From NCBI RefSeq assembly GCF_022601875.1, contig NZ_JAKVIP010000013.1, positions 62,001 to 126,000 on the forward strand: DNA of 64,000 bases. Direction: 5' to 3'. The translations under genes and the position numbers were made by a program. This document shows, piece by piece, positions 56,070-64,000 of the stretch. The stretch is from Chryseobacterium sp. SSA4.19 (GTDB lineage: Bacteria; Bacteroidota; Bacteroidia; Flavobacteriales; Weeksellaceae). Each line of letters opens with the position of its first letter. Position 1 is the stretch's first letter. Under the pieces are notes generated by a model that saw only the letters and a program-made list of their open reading frames with translations, searched no databases and was not told the origin of the DNA.

Positions 56070-56132
56070 TTACCAATGTGGCAGTGTATCAATGTACCAA
56101 TTAGATGTTCCACTTTAATTGTACATTGGTAA
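56070..56132. repeat. Inverted repeat inside the methionine locus
   Basis: TTACCAATGT (56070-56079) faces ACATTGGTAA (56123-56132), with related TGTACCAA and TGTTACAT-type words around it. It sits in the spacer between hom and metZ and looks like an expanded short-unit interspersed repeat; it may fold in the transcript. Confidence 0.5.
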
Positions 56133-56166
56133 ACTGTTACATTATTATATTGTTACATCAATTAAT

Positions 56167-57708
56167 TTATTTCGTTTCACTTACTCTTAAAATATCACCG
56201 AACACGCCTCTTGCGGTCACCTGGGCTCCAGCTCCGGCTCCCATGATGACAATAGGATGCTCTCCGTAGCTTTCCGTATAAATCTCGAAGATTGAATCTG
56301 AGCCTTTTAATTGTCCTAAAGCAGAACTTGCAGGAACAGAAATCAACTGTACATCGAGCGCCCCTTTTTCCTTCTGTAAATCTCCATGCAGGTCACCGAT
56401 ATATCTTAATACATAGCCCGGTTCCATATTTTCTTTAATCTTCTCGTATTTTTCATCCAGCTCTTCTATTCTTGAAAGAAATTCCTCTTTGGAAATGGTA
56501 AGCAAATCTTCAGGAACCAGATTCTGAATGTTGATATCATTAAATTCATTGACCAGGTCCAATTCTCTTGCTAAGATCAACAGTTTACGGGCAACATCAT
56601 TACCTGATAAATCTTCTCTCGGATCCGGTTCGGTGTATCCTTTATCCAACGCTTCATTAATGATGGTCGAGAATTTATCATTACGTAAAGAAAAGTTATT
56701 GAACACATAGCTCAGCGTCCCGGAAAATACACCTTTAATCCTTGTTATATTTTCTCCTGAAAGATGTAAAAGTTTAATGGTATCAATAAGCGGCAAACCT
56801 GCTCCCACATTCGTTTCGTATAAATAACGCCTGTTATTTTTATTTAAGGTATATCTTAATTTCCGGTATTCTTCAATCGGAAGGGTATTGAAAATCTTAT
56901 TGGAGGAAACCAAGTCAAAACCATTTTCTGCCAAGGTATGGTAGTTATTCACAAAATCCTTACTGGCCGTATTATCCACAACAATAAGGTTTTCCAGCTG
57001 GTTTTCTTTGGAAAATCTAATCAATGTACTAATGTCAGACGGACTTTCCGCTGTAGCAACCTCATCATTCCAATTGCTGCCGAAGCCTTTCTTATTAAAA
57101 GCCATTTTTCTGGAATTGGCGACTGCCACTACCTTAAGATCAATTTTTTTACGCCTCCGGATTTCATCAGAGGATTCCAGAACCTGCTTTATTAAAGTTT
57201 TCCCAACGTTTCCATGACCGATAATCGCCAGATGGACCGTCTTCGGTTTTTTTGAAATTTCGGACTCAATGATGTTTTTCGCCTTCTCATCCTGTGAAGA
57301 AGTTACCACAATATTCACTCTTTTTTCACTGGCAATCTGATTCAGCAACAGCGGGAACACATTGTTTCTTGCCAATTCAGACAGTACTTTATTAAAATCG
57401 TCCGTAACAAAACCTAATACCGTTACATTATTGATACTGTAGATCTGGGAAACTTTTCCTGATTTCCGCTCTGCCTCGAATTCATCAATCAGGCAATTAA
57501 CCGCTTTTTCAGAATCACTTTCCTGTACCAGAATAGACAATCCGTTTTCAATGGCCTGCTGGGAAATGACTCCGACACTGATTCTCGCCATTGTTAGTGC
57601 TTTAAAAATCCTTCCGTCAATCCCGATTTCCCCTAAAAAATCTTTCCCTTCAAATTTAATGATTGATCTGCTCTTTAAAAATTTTATTTCGTTAGCGTTG
57701 TTCTTCAT
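56167..57708 (-). CDS. Homoserine dehydrogenase with N-terminal ACT region
   Basis: Reduces aspartate semialdehyde to homoserine, 513 residues. The first 150 residues resemble the regulatory ACT pair of aspartokinase (LTMARISVGVISQQAIENGLS; RVNIVVTSSQDEKA), with no kinase domain before it. The remainder is homoserine dehydrogenase: LAIIGHGNVGKTLIKQV as the nucleotide-binding loop, DNTASKDFV, VGAGLPLIDT, and GTLSYVFNNF with GYTEPDPREDLSGNDVARKL. It resembles bifunctional ThrA with the kinase deleted. The ACT region suggests feedback control by an amino acid, perhaps threonine. Its ATG overlaps the metX 3' end by 17 bases, so the two are co-translated. Confidence 0.88.
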   Translation of the reverse strand: MKNNANEIKFLKSRSIIKFEGKDFLGEIGIDGRIFKALTMARISVGVISQQAIENGLSILVQESDSEKAVNCLIDEFEAERKSGKVSQIYSINNVTVLGFVTDDFNKVLSELARNNVFPLLLNQIASEKRVNIVVTSSQDEKAKNIIESEISKKPKTVHLAIIGHGNVGKTLIKQVLESSDEIRRRKKIDLKVVAVANSRKMAFNKKGFGSNWNDEVATAESPSDISTLIRFSKENQLENLIVVDNTASKDFVNNYHTLAENGFDLVSSNKIFNTLPIEEYRKLRYTLNKNNRRYLYETNVGAGLPLIDTIKLLHLSGENITRIKGVFSGTLSYVFNNFSLRNDKFSTIINEALDKGYTEPDPREDLSGNDVARKLLILARELDLVNEFNDINIQNLVPEDLLTISKEEFLSRIEELDEKYEKIKENMEPGYVLRYIGDLHGDLQKEKGALDVQLISVPASSALGQLKGSDSIFEIYTESYGEHPIVIMGAGAGAQVTARGVFGDILRVSETK

Positions 57709-58648
57709 CTTCTACAATATTTTTAATAATCCTGTTTAATTGTTCATATTCCATCAGGAAAGCATCATGCCCGTGAATGGATTGTATCTCATAATAAAAT
57801 ACATTGTCTTTTTGTTTTTTCAGATTTTCACAGCACATCCGGATTTCTGAAGCGGGGAAAAACAGATCGGTATCTACTGCAATCAGGTGTATATCTGCTT
57901 TAATCCTTGCTAATTTATTTTCATCAGCATTGATATTCATTAGCAGATGGTTCATCAATCGGTACGCTTCCAGACTAAACCTTTCGTTTAAAGCATTTCC
58001 GTGATACACCAGCCAGTCTTCAGATTGCAACCGGTTTTTTTCCTGGTTGTACTGGTTGTTAAACCTGCTGTTTAAAGATTGGGGAGTTCTGTAACATAGC
58101 ATCGCATGCATCCTGGCTTTCTGCAAAGGCTCATCATTTTGGTGTAATAAAAATTTCTGAACCAGGCATTGGGCGTGAAGCCAGTCGTGGGTCTTAAAAT
58201 CGCAGGCGACAGGAATGAAAATTTCAGCAAGATCAGGATTTTTAACCAGCATTTCCCAGCCGATCCCTCCTCCCAGCGAACCTCCGATAACCGCATATAA
58301 AGTATTAATTCCTAAAACGTCAAGCGCCTTTAAAAAAATACCGGCAATATCTGTAGAGGTAAAGTCTTCATAGTCATCCCATAAAAAGTCATCATAGCCG
58401 TTACCGGGAATATTAAAGCACAGGATGGTGTATTTATGAGTATCAATCACCTGATTTTCACCAACCAGCTTTTTCCACCATCCGTTTTTACCTGAAACCT
58501 CAGAATTTCCGGTAAGAGCATGATTTACTAAAATAACAGGTGCTGAAAACAGGTCTTTCCCAAAAAGCTGATAGCTCAACGGGATATGATGTTCCTTGCC
58601 GGAAACAGTATGATACGAAAAATTAATATGTTTTAAATCTGCTTTCAA
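57692..58648 (-). CDS. metX: Homoserine O-acyltransferase-like alpha/beta hydrolase (MetX type)
   Basis: Activates homoserine by O-acylation, first committed step to methionine. Alpha/beta hydrolase fold of about 318 residues, shorter than typical MetX (about 350-380). The nucleophile Ser is in GGSLGGG, Asp in AVDTDLFFP and His in IHGHDAFLMEYEQL, all of the MetX pattern; HALTGNSEV is the oxyanion segment. No ATG lies in a suitable place: I start it at the TTG at 58648 (another TTG is at 58672). An ATG at 58661 opens a 12-codon frame that overlaps this start in another frame. First gene after the SAM-I riboswitch. Confidence 0.85.
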   Translation of the reverse strand: MKADLKHINFSYHTVSGKEHHIPLSYQLFGKDLFSAPVILVNHALTGNSEVSGKNGWWKKLVGENQVIDTHKYTILCFNIPGNGYDDFLWDDYEDFTSTDIAGIFLKALDVLGINTLYAVIGGSLGGGIGWEMLVKNPDLAEIFIPVACDFKTHDWLHAQCLVQKFLLHQNDEPLQKARMHAMLCYRTPQSLNSRFNNQYNQEKNRLQSEDWLVYHGNALNERFSLEAYRLMNHLLMNINADENKLARIKADIHLIAVDTDLFFPASEIRMCCENLKKQKDNVFYYEIQSIHGHDAFLMEYEQLNRIIKNIVEDEEQR

Positions 58649-58711
58649 TTCTATTATACATTTATAATACAATTGAAAATGCCACAGGAAATGGCTGAAA
58701 AAGATTCAGTA

Positions 58712-58816
58712 GTTATCTGTCCGGAAATTAATCTGGTAGAACGTAGCACCTTCTCTGCTTGCACAAAGGGTTGCTAAGGTTTCATAGGGTCTAATCCCTC
58801 AACCTTTCTTGATAAC
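58712..58816 (-). ncRNA. SAM-I (S-box) riboswitch
   Basis: Read on the minus strand from 58816: GTTATCAAGAAAGG (P1 and P2 start), GAGGGATTAGACCCTATGAA at 58800-58781, ACCTTAGCAACC at 58780-58769, AGGTGCTACGTTCTACC at 58751-58735, and closing GATAAC at 58717-58712, which pairs with the opening GTTATC. These are the conserved blocks of the SAM-I aptamer in the right order. It lies 40-64 bases before the metX-like start and follows a consensus promoter. When SAM is bound, the downstream methionine genes should be turned off. A weak hairpin (GCCA...TGGC then ATTTTC) between aptamer and gene may be the expression platform; the mode, transcriptional or translational, is not clear. Confidence 0.95.
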
Positions 58817-58845
58817 ATTTTCAATATGTGAATGATCGAATGGTG

Positions 58846-58880
58846 CAAAGATATAATTTTTCTTTTACATATTTAACAAA
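58846..58880 (-). promoter_or_regulatory. Promoter of the methionine locus
   Basis: On the minus strand TTTG (58880-58877), 23 bases, then TATCTTTG (58853-58846), a perfect match to the Bacteroidetes -7 consensus. A start near 58840 would give the transcript about 24 bases before the riboswitch. Confidence 0.75.
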
Positions 58881-59004
58881 ATTTAATTTAATCCCAAAAA
58901 TCCCTATGAATAAAGGATTTCAAGGACCTTGTTAATTCTTTTTCAGATTGTACAAGTTGGAACTGTTTTTGAAAAAAACTAACTTCGTATTGAAACAGGT
59001 GAAT

Positions 59005-61620
59005 ATGATTGCAGAAAAACAAAGACTACAAGACAGCAACTGGAAAAACTGGGGACCTTACGTAAGCAACCGGCAATGGGGAAATGTACGGGAAGACTAC
59101 AGTTCAAACGGCGATGCATGGAATTTCGCCAATCATAACAATGCGGAAAGCTATGCCTATCGCTGGGGCGAAGAAGGAATTGCGGGAATCTCCGATGTAA
59201 AACAGATTTTCTGTTTTGCTTTATCTTTCTGGAACAAAAAAGATAAAATAGTAAAAGAACGTTTCTTCGGGCTCAGCAACCCTCAGGGAAATCATGGAGA
59301 AGATATTAAAGAAATATTTTACTATCTGGATAATACCCCTACCCACAGCTATATGAAAATGGTGTATAAATACCCCATCAATGAATTTCCTTATGATGAC
59401 ATCCGGGCTGAAAATGCAAGACGCAGCAAAAAACAGCCTGAATATGAAATTTTTGATACCGGTATTTTCGATCAGGATGAATATTTTGATATTTTCATTG
59501 AGTATGCAAAAGCAGATCATGATGACTTTTTAGTGCGGGTAACGGTCTGCAACAGAAGTGACATTGACGCACCTATTGTTATTGTTCCCACGGTATGGTT
59601 CAGGAATAACTGGAAATGGGGATATAATACCTATAAAGGACAGACCAATGCTTCTCATGAAGGATGTATTAACATCAGTCATGACAGCATTCCTATCAAA
59701 AAGTTTTATTCAAGAAATATTAATGCGGAAAGTGCTTTCTGTGACAATGAAACCAATAATCCGAAACTGCGCGGAACTCCTTATCCCGGCAATACTTATT
59801 TTAAGGACGGCATTAATGATTATATTGTGTATGGAAGCAATACGGTTAACCCTGAAAAAAGAGGAACCAAAGCTTCATTTTTAGTTGAGGATACTATTGA
59901 CGCAGGGCAGTCAAAAACATTTGATTTCAGACTGTCGCCCCATGAACTGGAAAGGCCCTTTCAGGACTTCGACAAGATACTCAAAACAAGAATTGATGAA
60001 GCCAATGAGTTCTATGATGAACTTCAGAATGACGTGGCAAGTGAAGATGAAAAGAATGTCCAAAGGCAGGCATTTGCAGGATTGCTGTGGAACAAACAGT
60101 TTTATCACTATAATGTCGAGAAATGGCTGAAGGGAGACCCCAATTATGAAGCTCCCAGAGATTTCAACAATTATGTAAGAAATACGGAATGGAACCATCT
60201 TCATAATAAAGACATTATTTCAATGCCTGATAAATGGGAATATCCCTGGTATGCAACCTGGGATCTGGCGTTTCACTGTGTGCCGTTTGCTATTATTGAT
60301 GCAGAATTTGCAAAAGGGCAGCTCCTTCTGTTAACAAAAGAATGGTATATGCACCCGAACGGACAGCTTCCTGCTTATGAGTGGAATTTAAGTGACGTAA
60401 ACCCACCGGTTCATGCATGGTCATGCTTCAGGGTTTTTAAAATTGATGAAAAACAAAACGGAAAGGCAGATCTTCTGTTTTTAGAAAAGGTTTTCCAGAA
60501 ATTACTTTTAAATTTTACGTGGTGGGTTAACCGGAAAGATAAAAACGGTAAAAATATTTTCGGAGGAGGCTTTCTTGGGCTTGATAATATAGGGGCTTTT
60601 GACCGGAATATGATATTGAAAGACGGGCAGCACCTGGAACAGGCTGACGGAACCAGCTGGATGGCCATGTACGCTCTGAATATGATGAGAATTGCTATGG
60701 AGCTTGCTCAATATTATCAGGTATATGAAGATATGGCCATTAAGTTTTTTGAGCATTATCTTTATATTGCTGAGGCCATGGAAAATCTGGGTGAAGGGAC
60801 AAAAGGCCTGTGGAATGAGGAAGACGGATTTTTCTATGATGTTTTACAGCTTGGTAATGGAGACAGCGTCTCTCTGAAACTAAGAAGCATTGTCGGCTTG
60901 ATCCCAATGTTTGCCGTAGAAATCATTGATCATCACCTGCTCGATAAAATGCCCAACTTCAGGGAAAGAATGGACTGGGTACTTAAGAACAAGCCGGAAC
61001 TCACAAAACTGGTATCCCATTGGGAAGAAGAAGGCCAGGGAAGAAAGCACCTGATGAGCATTCTTCGTAAAAACAGACTTTCAAAAGTGTTGTCAAGAAT
61101 GCTTGATGAAAAGGAATTTTTGAGTGATTACGGAATCCGTGCCATGTCTAAAGTATACGAAGAAAATCCGTTTGTATTTTCTGTTCACGGGACTGAAAAT
61201 GTCGTTTATTATACCCCTGCAGAAAGTGATAGCCGTATGTTCGGGGGAAACAGCAACTGGAGAGGTCCGATTTGGTTCCCTATTAATTTTTTAATTGTAG
61301 AAAGCCTGCAGCGTTTTCATTTTTATTACGGTAATAGCCTTAAGGTGGAACTTCCTACAGGAAGCGGTGACAAGAAAAATCTTGATGAAGTGGCACAGGA
61401 TATCAGCAACAGGCTGTGTTCTATTTTCCTGAAGGACGAAGCTGGCCAGCGCCCTTTTAACGGTGGAAACGCCAAATTCAATTATGATGAAAACTTTAAA
61501 GATTACATTACCTTCTTTGAATATTTTCATGGTGATAATGGCCGCGGAGTAGGTGCCTCTCATCAAACCGGCTGGACCGCTACAGTGGCAAAACTGATGA
61601 AGCCCAGGTTAACCGTATAA
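59005..61620 (+). CDS. GH63-type glucosidase (MGH1-like)
   Basis: Cytosolic glycoside hydrolase of 871 residues, started at the ATG at 59005 (MIAEKQRLQDSNWKNWGPY), which is preceded by CAGGTGAA and matches the N-terminus I expect; the frame also runs to a TTG at 58948. N-terminal beta-sandwich region (QWGNVREDYSSNGDAWNF) and a C-terminal (alpha/alpha)6 domain with KWEYPWYATWDLAFHCVPF, DGTSWMAMYALNM and GNSNWRGPIWFP. This follows bacterial GH63 relatives of mannosyl-oligosaccharide glucosidase, which hydrolyse alpha-glucosides. The specific sugar is unknown. Divergent from the methionine locus. Confidence 0.87.
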   Translation: MIAEKQRLQDSNWKNWGPYVSNRQWGNVREDYSSNGDAWNFANHNNAESYAYRWGEEGIAGISDVKQIFCFALSFWNKKDKIVKERFFGLSNPQGNHGEDIKEIFYYLDNTPTHSYMKMVYKYPINEFPYDDIRAENARRSKKQPEYEIFDTGIFDQDEYFDIFIEYAKADHDDFLVRVTVCNRSDIDAPIVIVPTVWFRNNWKWGYNTYKGQTNASHEGCINISHDSIPIKKFYSRNINAESAFCDNETNNPKLRGTPYPGNTYFKDGINDYIVYGSNTVNPEKRGTKASFLVEDTIDAGQSKTFDFRLSPHELERPFQDFDKILKTRIDEANEFYDELQNDVASEDEKNVQRQAFAGLLWNKQFYHYNVEKWLKGDPNYEAPRDFNNYVRNTEWNHLHNKDIISMPDKWEYPWYATWDLAFHCVPFAIIDAEFAKGQLLLLTKEWYMHPNGQLPAYEWNLSDVNPPVHAWSCFRVFKIDEKQNGKADLLFLEKVFQKLLLNFTWWVNRKDKNGKNIFGGGFLGLDNIGAFDRNMILKDGQHLEQADGTSWMAMYALNMMRIAMELAQYYQVYEDMAIKFFEHYLYIAEAMENLGEGTKGLWNEEDGFFYDVLQLGNGDSVSLKLRSIVGLIPMFAVEIIDHHLLDKMPNFRERMDWVLKNKPELTKLVSHWEEEGQGRKHLMSILRKNRLSKVLSRMLDEKEFLSDYGIRAMSKVYEENPFVFSVHGTENVVYYTPAESDSRMFGGNSNWRGPIWFPINFLIVESLQRFHFYYGNSLKVELPTGSGDKKNLDEVAQDISNRLCSIFLKDEAGQRPFNGGNAKFNYDENFKDYITFFEYFHGDNGRGVGASHQTGWTATVAKLMKPRLTV

Positions 61621-61637
61621 AATTAATTATATCAATA

Positions 61638-61666
61638 GAAGCCTCCTTAAAAGAGGCTTCGTTTTT
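61638..61666 (+). terminator. Terminator of the GH63 gene
   Basis: GAAGCCTC (61638-61645) pairs with GAGGCTTC (61653-61660), then G and five T. Confidence 0.85.
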
Positions 61667-61792
61667 CTACCACACCACATTTACAGCTTCAATAAAAAAC
61701 AGTTAAATTATAGTTAAAATCTATTTAAATTTAATACAATATTACCCTTTGCATGATTTATATAAAAATTTAATACTAAATTTCATGTTTCA

Positions 61793-61824
61793 TTGATTTA
61801 TTATTAATTTATTGACTATATTAG
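61793..61824 (+). promoter_or_regulatory. Promoter of the T9SS protein gene 61849-63537
   Basis: TTG (61793-61795), 21 bases, then TATATTAG (61817-61824), one mismatch from TAnnTTTG. Lies 24 bases before the ATG. Confidence 0.45.
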
Positions 61825-61848
61825 CACCATAAACCTAATAATAAACTT

Positions 61849-63537
61849 ATGAAAGGAAAATTACTCCCTCTTACTGCTGTAGTCCTTACAGCTATGTTTA
61901 ACACTCATTTCAACGCTCAGCAATATCAGACCATGCCGATCCAAAGCGGGTTCAATGCTGATGTTATTGCCAATGGCATAGGCTCTTCTACCGTAAGCAC
62001 CAATAATGATGTAGATGGTGTTAGCTATGCATTTGTTTCACAGGATTTCCAGCTGACAGCAGCAGACACTCCGCTTACCTATGGACTTCCTACCAGTGGC
62101 TTGATTACTTCCGTAGTACCTTCACCAGCCGGATTAACCTATGAGATGGCTTCATACAGTGCGAATAATTCATTAAGATTAGAAACTGCAGGAGAGAACG
62201 GAACTTTTACTTTTACAACGCCTAAAGCTGCCGTGAATTTATATATGCTGGCCACGGGAGGAAGTGGTGCATGTACGGTGGATGTAACCGTTAATTTTTC
62301 TGACGCTTCGACACAAACATTCTCTTCAGTAAGTATCTCTGACTGGTATGACGGAAGTAATTTTGCCATCCAGGGCATCGGAAGAATTAAAAATACGAAT
62401 GACATCCTGGAATCCAGCAGTACTAATCCAAGGCTATATCAGATTCCTTTAGCAATAGATGCCGCTAATCAATCAAAAATGATCCAGAGCGTCACAATCA
62501 CCAAAACAGGAGCGGGTGGTATCCCTAATATTTTTGCTTTTTCTGCAGAGATTTATAATGCCTGCTATACACCTACCAACGTAATGGCAACAACCACCAT
62601 GAACGGTGTTACAGTAGACTGGACAGCGCCTGCAAGCGCACCTTCTTCAGGATATCAATATTACCTGAGCACTTCTGCAACACCTCCTACCGCTACAACA
62701 GCACCTACAGGAAACCTTGCCGCAGGAAGCACTTCCACTACATTGAATAATTTAAGTACCGGGCAAACGTATTACTTCTGGATAAGATCTAACTGTGGAG
62801 GTTCTTCACAAAGTTACTGGACCATGACTCAATTCACACCGGGACAGATTTCTGCAACCTATACTGCAGGAGACCTCAGTACAATGTATGACAGTTCTTT
62901 TAACATAACCACTACGTCCACCACTCCATGCCCGGGAACACTTACCGTAAGTATTCCTGCCGGTTATAAAATTAAGTCTACCGCTGTTTCTTATACAATG
63001 TCAACCGTATCCAACGGATATATGTCTGAACAAAGAAGTTTCTTAGTCTGTAATAATAACAATATAAGTGAAGCTTCGGTAACATCGGGCGTAGGAGGAA
63101 CAACAGGAACCTATTCTTATAACAGAACAGGACTTGACCTTGCCAATGACCTGACAGGAAACGTTGATTTTGAGCTTAGAGCATGGAGAACCTACGGAGA
63201 TTCAAGCGCAGGATGTACAACCACTTATAACAAAGTGGATAACAATACATTCAAAGTAACGGTAACTTTGGAAGCTTTACAACTGGCAACAAGTGAAGTA
63301 GGGACAAAAGGAAAAGAAAGAATTGCTTATCCAAACCCTTTTGTAGAAACTTTGCATCTTGAGAAGGCCGAAAACGTGAAAAAGGCAGTGATTACAGATC
63401 TTTCGGGGGTTATGGTAAAAACTGTTGAAAATCCATCTTCTGATTTGTTCTTAGGAGACGTAAAATCGGGAATGTATATTCTGACCTTAACCATGAAAGA
63501 CGGCTCTGTGAAAAGCATGAAAACGATTAAAAAATAA
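61849..63537 (+). CDS. Secreted fibronectin-III protein with type IX sorting domain
   Basis: Exported protein of 562 residues with a signal peptide (ending near HFNAQ). Residues about 40-240 are a Thr/Ser-rich beta-domain of unknown type. A fibronectin type III-like domain follows (TPTNVMATTTMNGVTVDWTAP; STTLNNLSTGQTYYFWIRSNCGG, in part). The next 150 residues are another beta domain with three Cys. The C-terminal 70 residues are a T9SS type A signal (AYPNPFVETLHLEKAENV; VKTVENPSSDLFLGDVKSGMYILTL, in part). A surface adhesin or binding protein is likely; no enzyme motif seen. Confidence 0.87.
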   Translation: MKGKLLPLTAVVLTAMFNTHFNAQQYQTMPIQSGFNADVIANGIGSSTVSTNNDVDGVSYAFVSQDFQLTAADTPLTYGLPTSGLITSVVPSPAGLTYEMASYSANNSLRLETAGENGTFTFTTPKAAVNLYMLATGGSGACTVDVTVNFSDASTQTFSSVSISDWYDGSNFAIQGIGRIKNTNDILESSSTNPRLYQIPLAIDAANQSKMIQSVTITKTGAGGIPNIFAFSAEIYNACYTPTNVMATTTMNGVTVDWTAPASAPSSGYQYYLSTSATPPTATTAPTGNLAAGSTSTTLNNLSTGQTYYFWIRSNCGGSSQSYWTMTQFTPGQISATYTAGDLSTMYDSSFNITTTSTTPCPGTLTVSIPAGYKIKSTAVSYTMSTVSNGYMSEQRSFLVCNNNNISEASVTSGVGGTTGTYSYNRTGLDLANDLTGNVDFELRAWRTYGDSSAGCTTTYNKVDNNTFKVTVTLEALQLATSEVGTKGKERIAYPNPFVETLHLEKAENVKKAVITDLSGVMVKTVENPSSDLFLGDVKSGMYILTLTMKDGSVKSMKTIKK

Positions 63538-63561
63538 AACTAAAAACACCTATTTATATTA

Positions 63562-63591
63562 AAAATGCGGATAATTAATTATCCGCATTTT
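63562..63591. terminator. Bidirectional terminator, 30-base perfect palindrome
   Basis: AAAATGCGGATAATT (63562-63576) and its exact complement (63577-63591) form a 15-bp stem between the convergent T9SS and OsmC genes. Confidence 0.8.
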
Positions 63592-63613
63592 ATTTTTATA
63601 ATATTGAACACTT

Positions 63614-64000
63614 TTACGCCTGAACGACTTTTCCATTCACATACACTTCATAACCGATTTCAACATTCGGTTCCAGCGTTTTGGAAACAGAACAGTATTT
63701 TTCAAAAGACAGCTGGGCTGCTTTTTGGGCTTTCTTTGGATCGATATTTCCTTCCAGTAAAAATTTAACTTTAATAGATTTAAAAGGCCTGGCATCATCC
63801 ACAGGAATTCTTTCTCCTTCTACCTCTGCCTTAAAGTCTGTAATTTCCTGCTTCTGTTTTTTTAAGATAGAGACCACATCAATTCCACTGCAACCCGCCA
63901 CTGCCATCAGGACACTTTCCATAGGAGACACGCCTTTCGCACCAGGCTGAGAAGTATTGTCTAAAAGAATGGAGTTTCCTTTGTCATTGGTACATTCAAA
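63614..64000 (-). CDS. OsmC-family peroxiredoxin-like protein, 5' end outside window
   Basis: OsmC/Ohr-superfamily protein that reduces organic or other hydroperoxides with cysteine thiols. The frame is open to the right window edge, so the start is missing; GTG at 63931 is internal. The visible part contains QPGAKGVSPMESVLMAVAGCSGID, with the first conserved Cys (quoted here in part), and FEKYCSVSKTLE with the second. The order PGAxGxSPxE fits the YhfA-like subgroup, which often lacks a known partner. Convergent with the T9SS gene; the terminator palindrome lies between them. Confidence 0.88.
   Translation of the reverse strand, partial: FECTNDKGNSILLDNTSQPGAKGVSPMESVLMAVAGCSGIDVVSILKKQKQEITDFKAEVEGERIPVDDARPFKSIKVKFLLEGNIDPKKAQKAAQLSFEKYCSVSKTLEPNVEIGYEVYVNGKVVQA

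Noticed and set aside
1..64000. tRNA, rRNA, CRISPR arrays, insertion sequences, phage genes
   Set aside because: Looked for by eye on both strands; no cloverleaf with GGTTCGA-type arms in a spacer, no regularly spaced repeats and no transposase or integrase motif were found. A tool search could still find a cryptic RNA.

Overview
The window looks like a chromosomal stretch from a flavobacterium of the Weeksellaceae, most likely Chryseobacterium or a close relative. This is inferred from gene content. There are type IX secretion sorting domains, a methionine synthase split into two genes, DUF4292, DUF4254 and DUF2851 proteins, bacillithiol synthase BshA, AT-rich spacers, and promoters of the Bacteroidetes form TTG-N17-23-TAnnTTTG. 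I see no tRNA, rRNA, CRISPR array, transposase or prophage.

Layout. Positions 1-7 kb hold secreted peptidases (a partial M43 metalloprotease and two M1 paralogues), an endonuclease/exonuclease/phosphatase protein and an SDR reductase. At 7-12 kb are a GH92 mannosidase, an aldo/keto reductase and an AraC regulator, followed by the frameshifted remains of an HxlR regulator. At 12-25 kb are a secreted unknown protein, dihydroorotase, and a plus-strand envelope cluster (flippase, sugar nucleotidyltransferase, DUF4292 lipoprotein, EnvC-like coiled-coil protein, TatA, DUF4254, lipoprotein, RibA), then a GH3 enzyme and BshA. At 25-37 kb are DUF2851, PspC-like, GNAT and SIMPL proteins, a tandem pair of carboxypeptidase-regulatory-domain proteins, a large RecB/AddA-like helicase-nuclease and a T9SS-exported subtilisin. 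At 37-47 kb are ferritin, a Spy-like protein, an Asn/Gly/Arg-rich protein, MalQ, another T9SS protein, CysS, FolE and two unknown proteins.

Positions 47.5-58.9 kb form one long minus-strand methionine locus. A consensus promoter and a SAM-I riboswitch precede metX-like, ACT-homoserine dehydrogenase, metZ-like, the homocysteine-binding half of MetH, a fatty-acid desaturase, the cobalamin half of MetH, a KAP-family P-loop NTPase and metF, ending at a terminator. The order makes homoserine, activates it, adds sulfur, methylates homocysteine and supplies methyl-folate. Two genes do not belong to that chemistry: the desaturase and the very AT-rich NTPase. The NTPase fits between metH and metF with gaps of only 11 and 3 bases, so it probably shares the SAM-controlled transcript. 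This is the most unusual arrangement in the window.

Positions 59-64 kb carry a GH63-type glucosidase, a T9SS adhesin-like protein and a partial OsmC protein. Start sites were moved from the longest open frame to an internal start where a signal peptide, promoter or family N-terminus argued for it.
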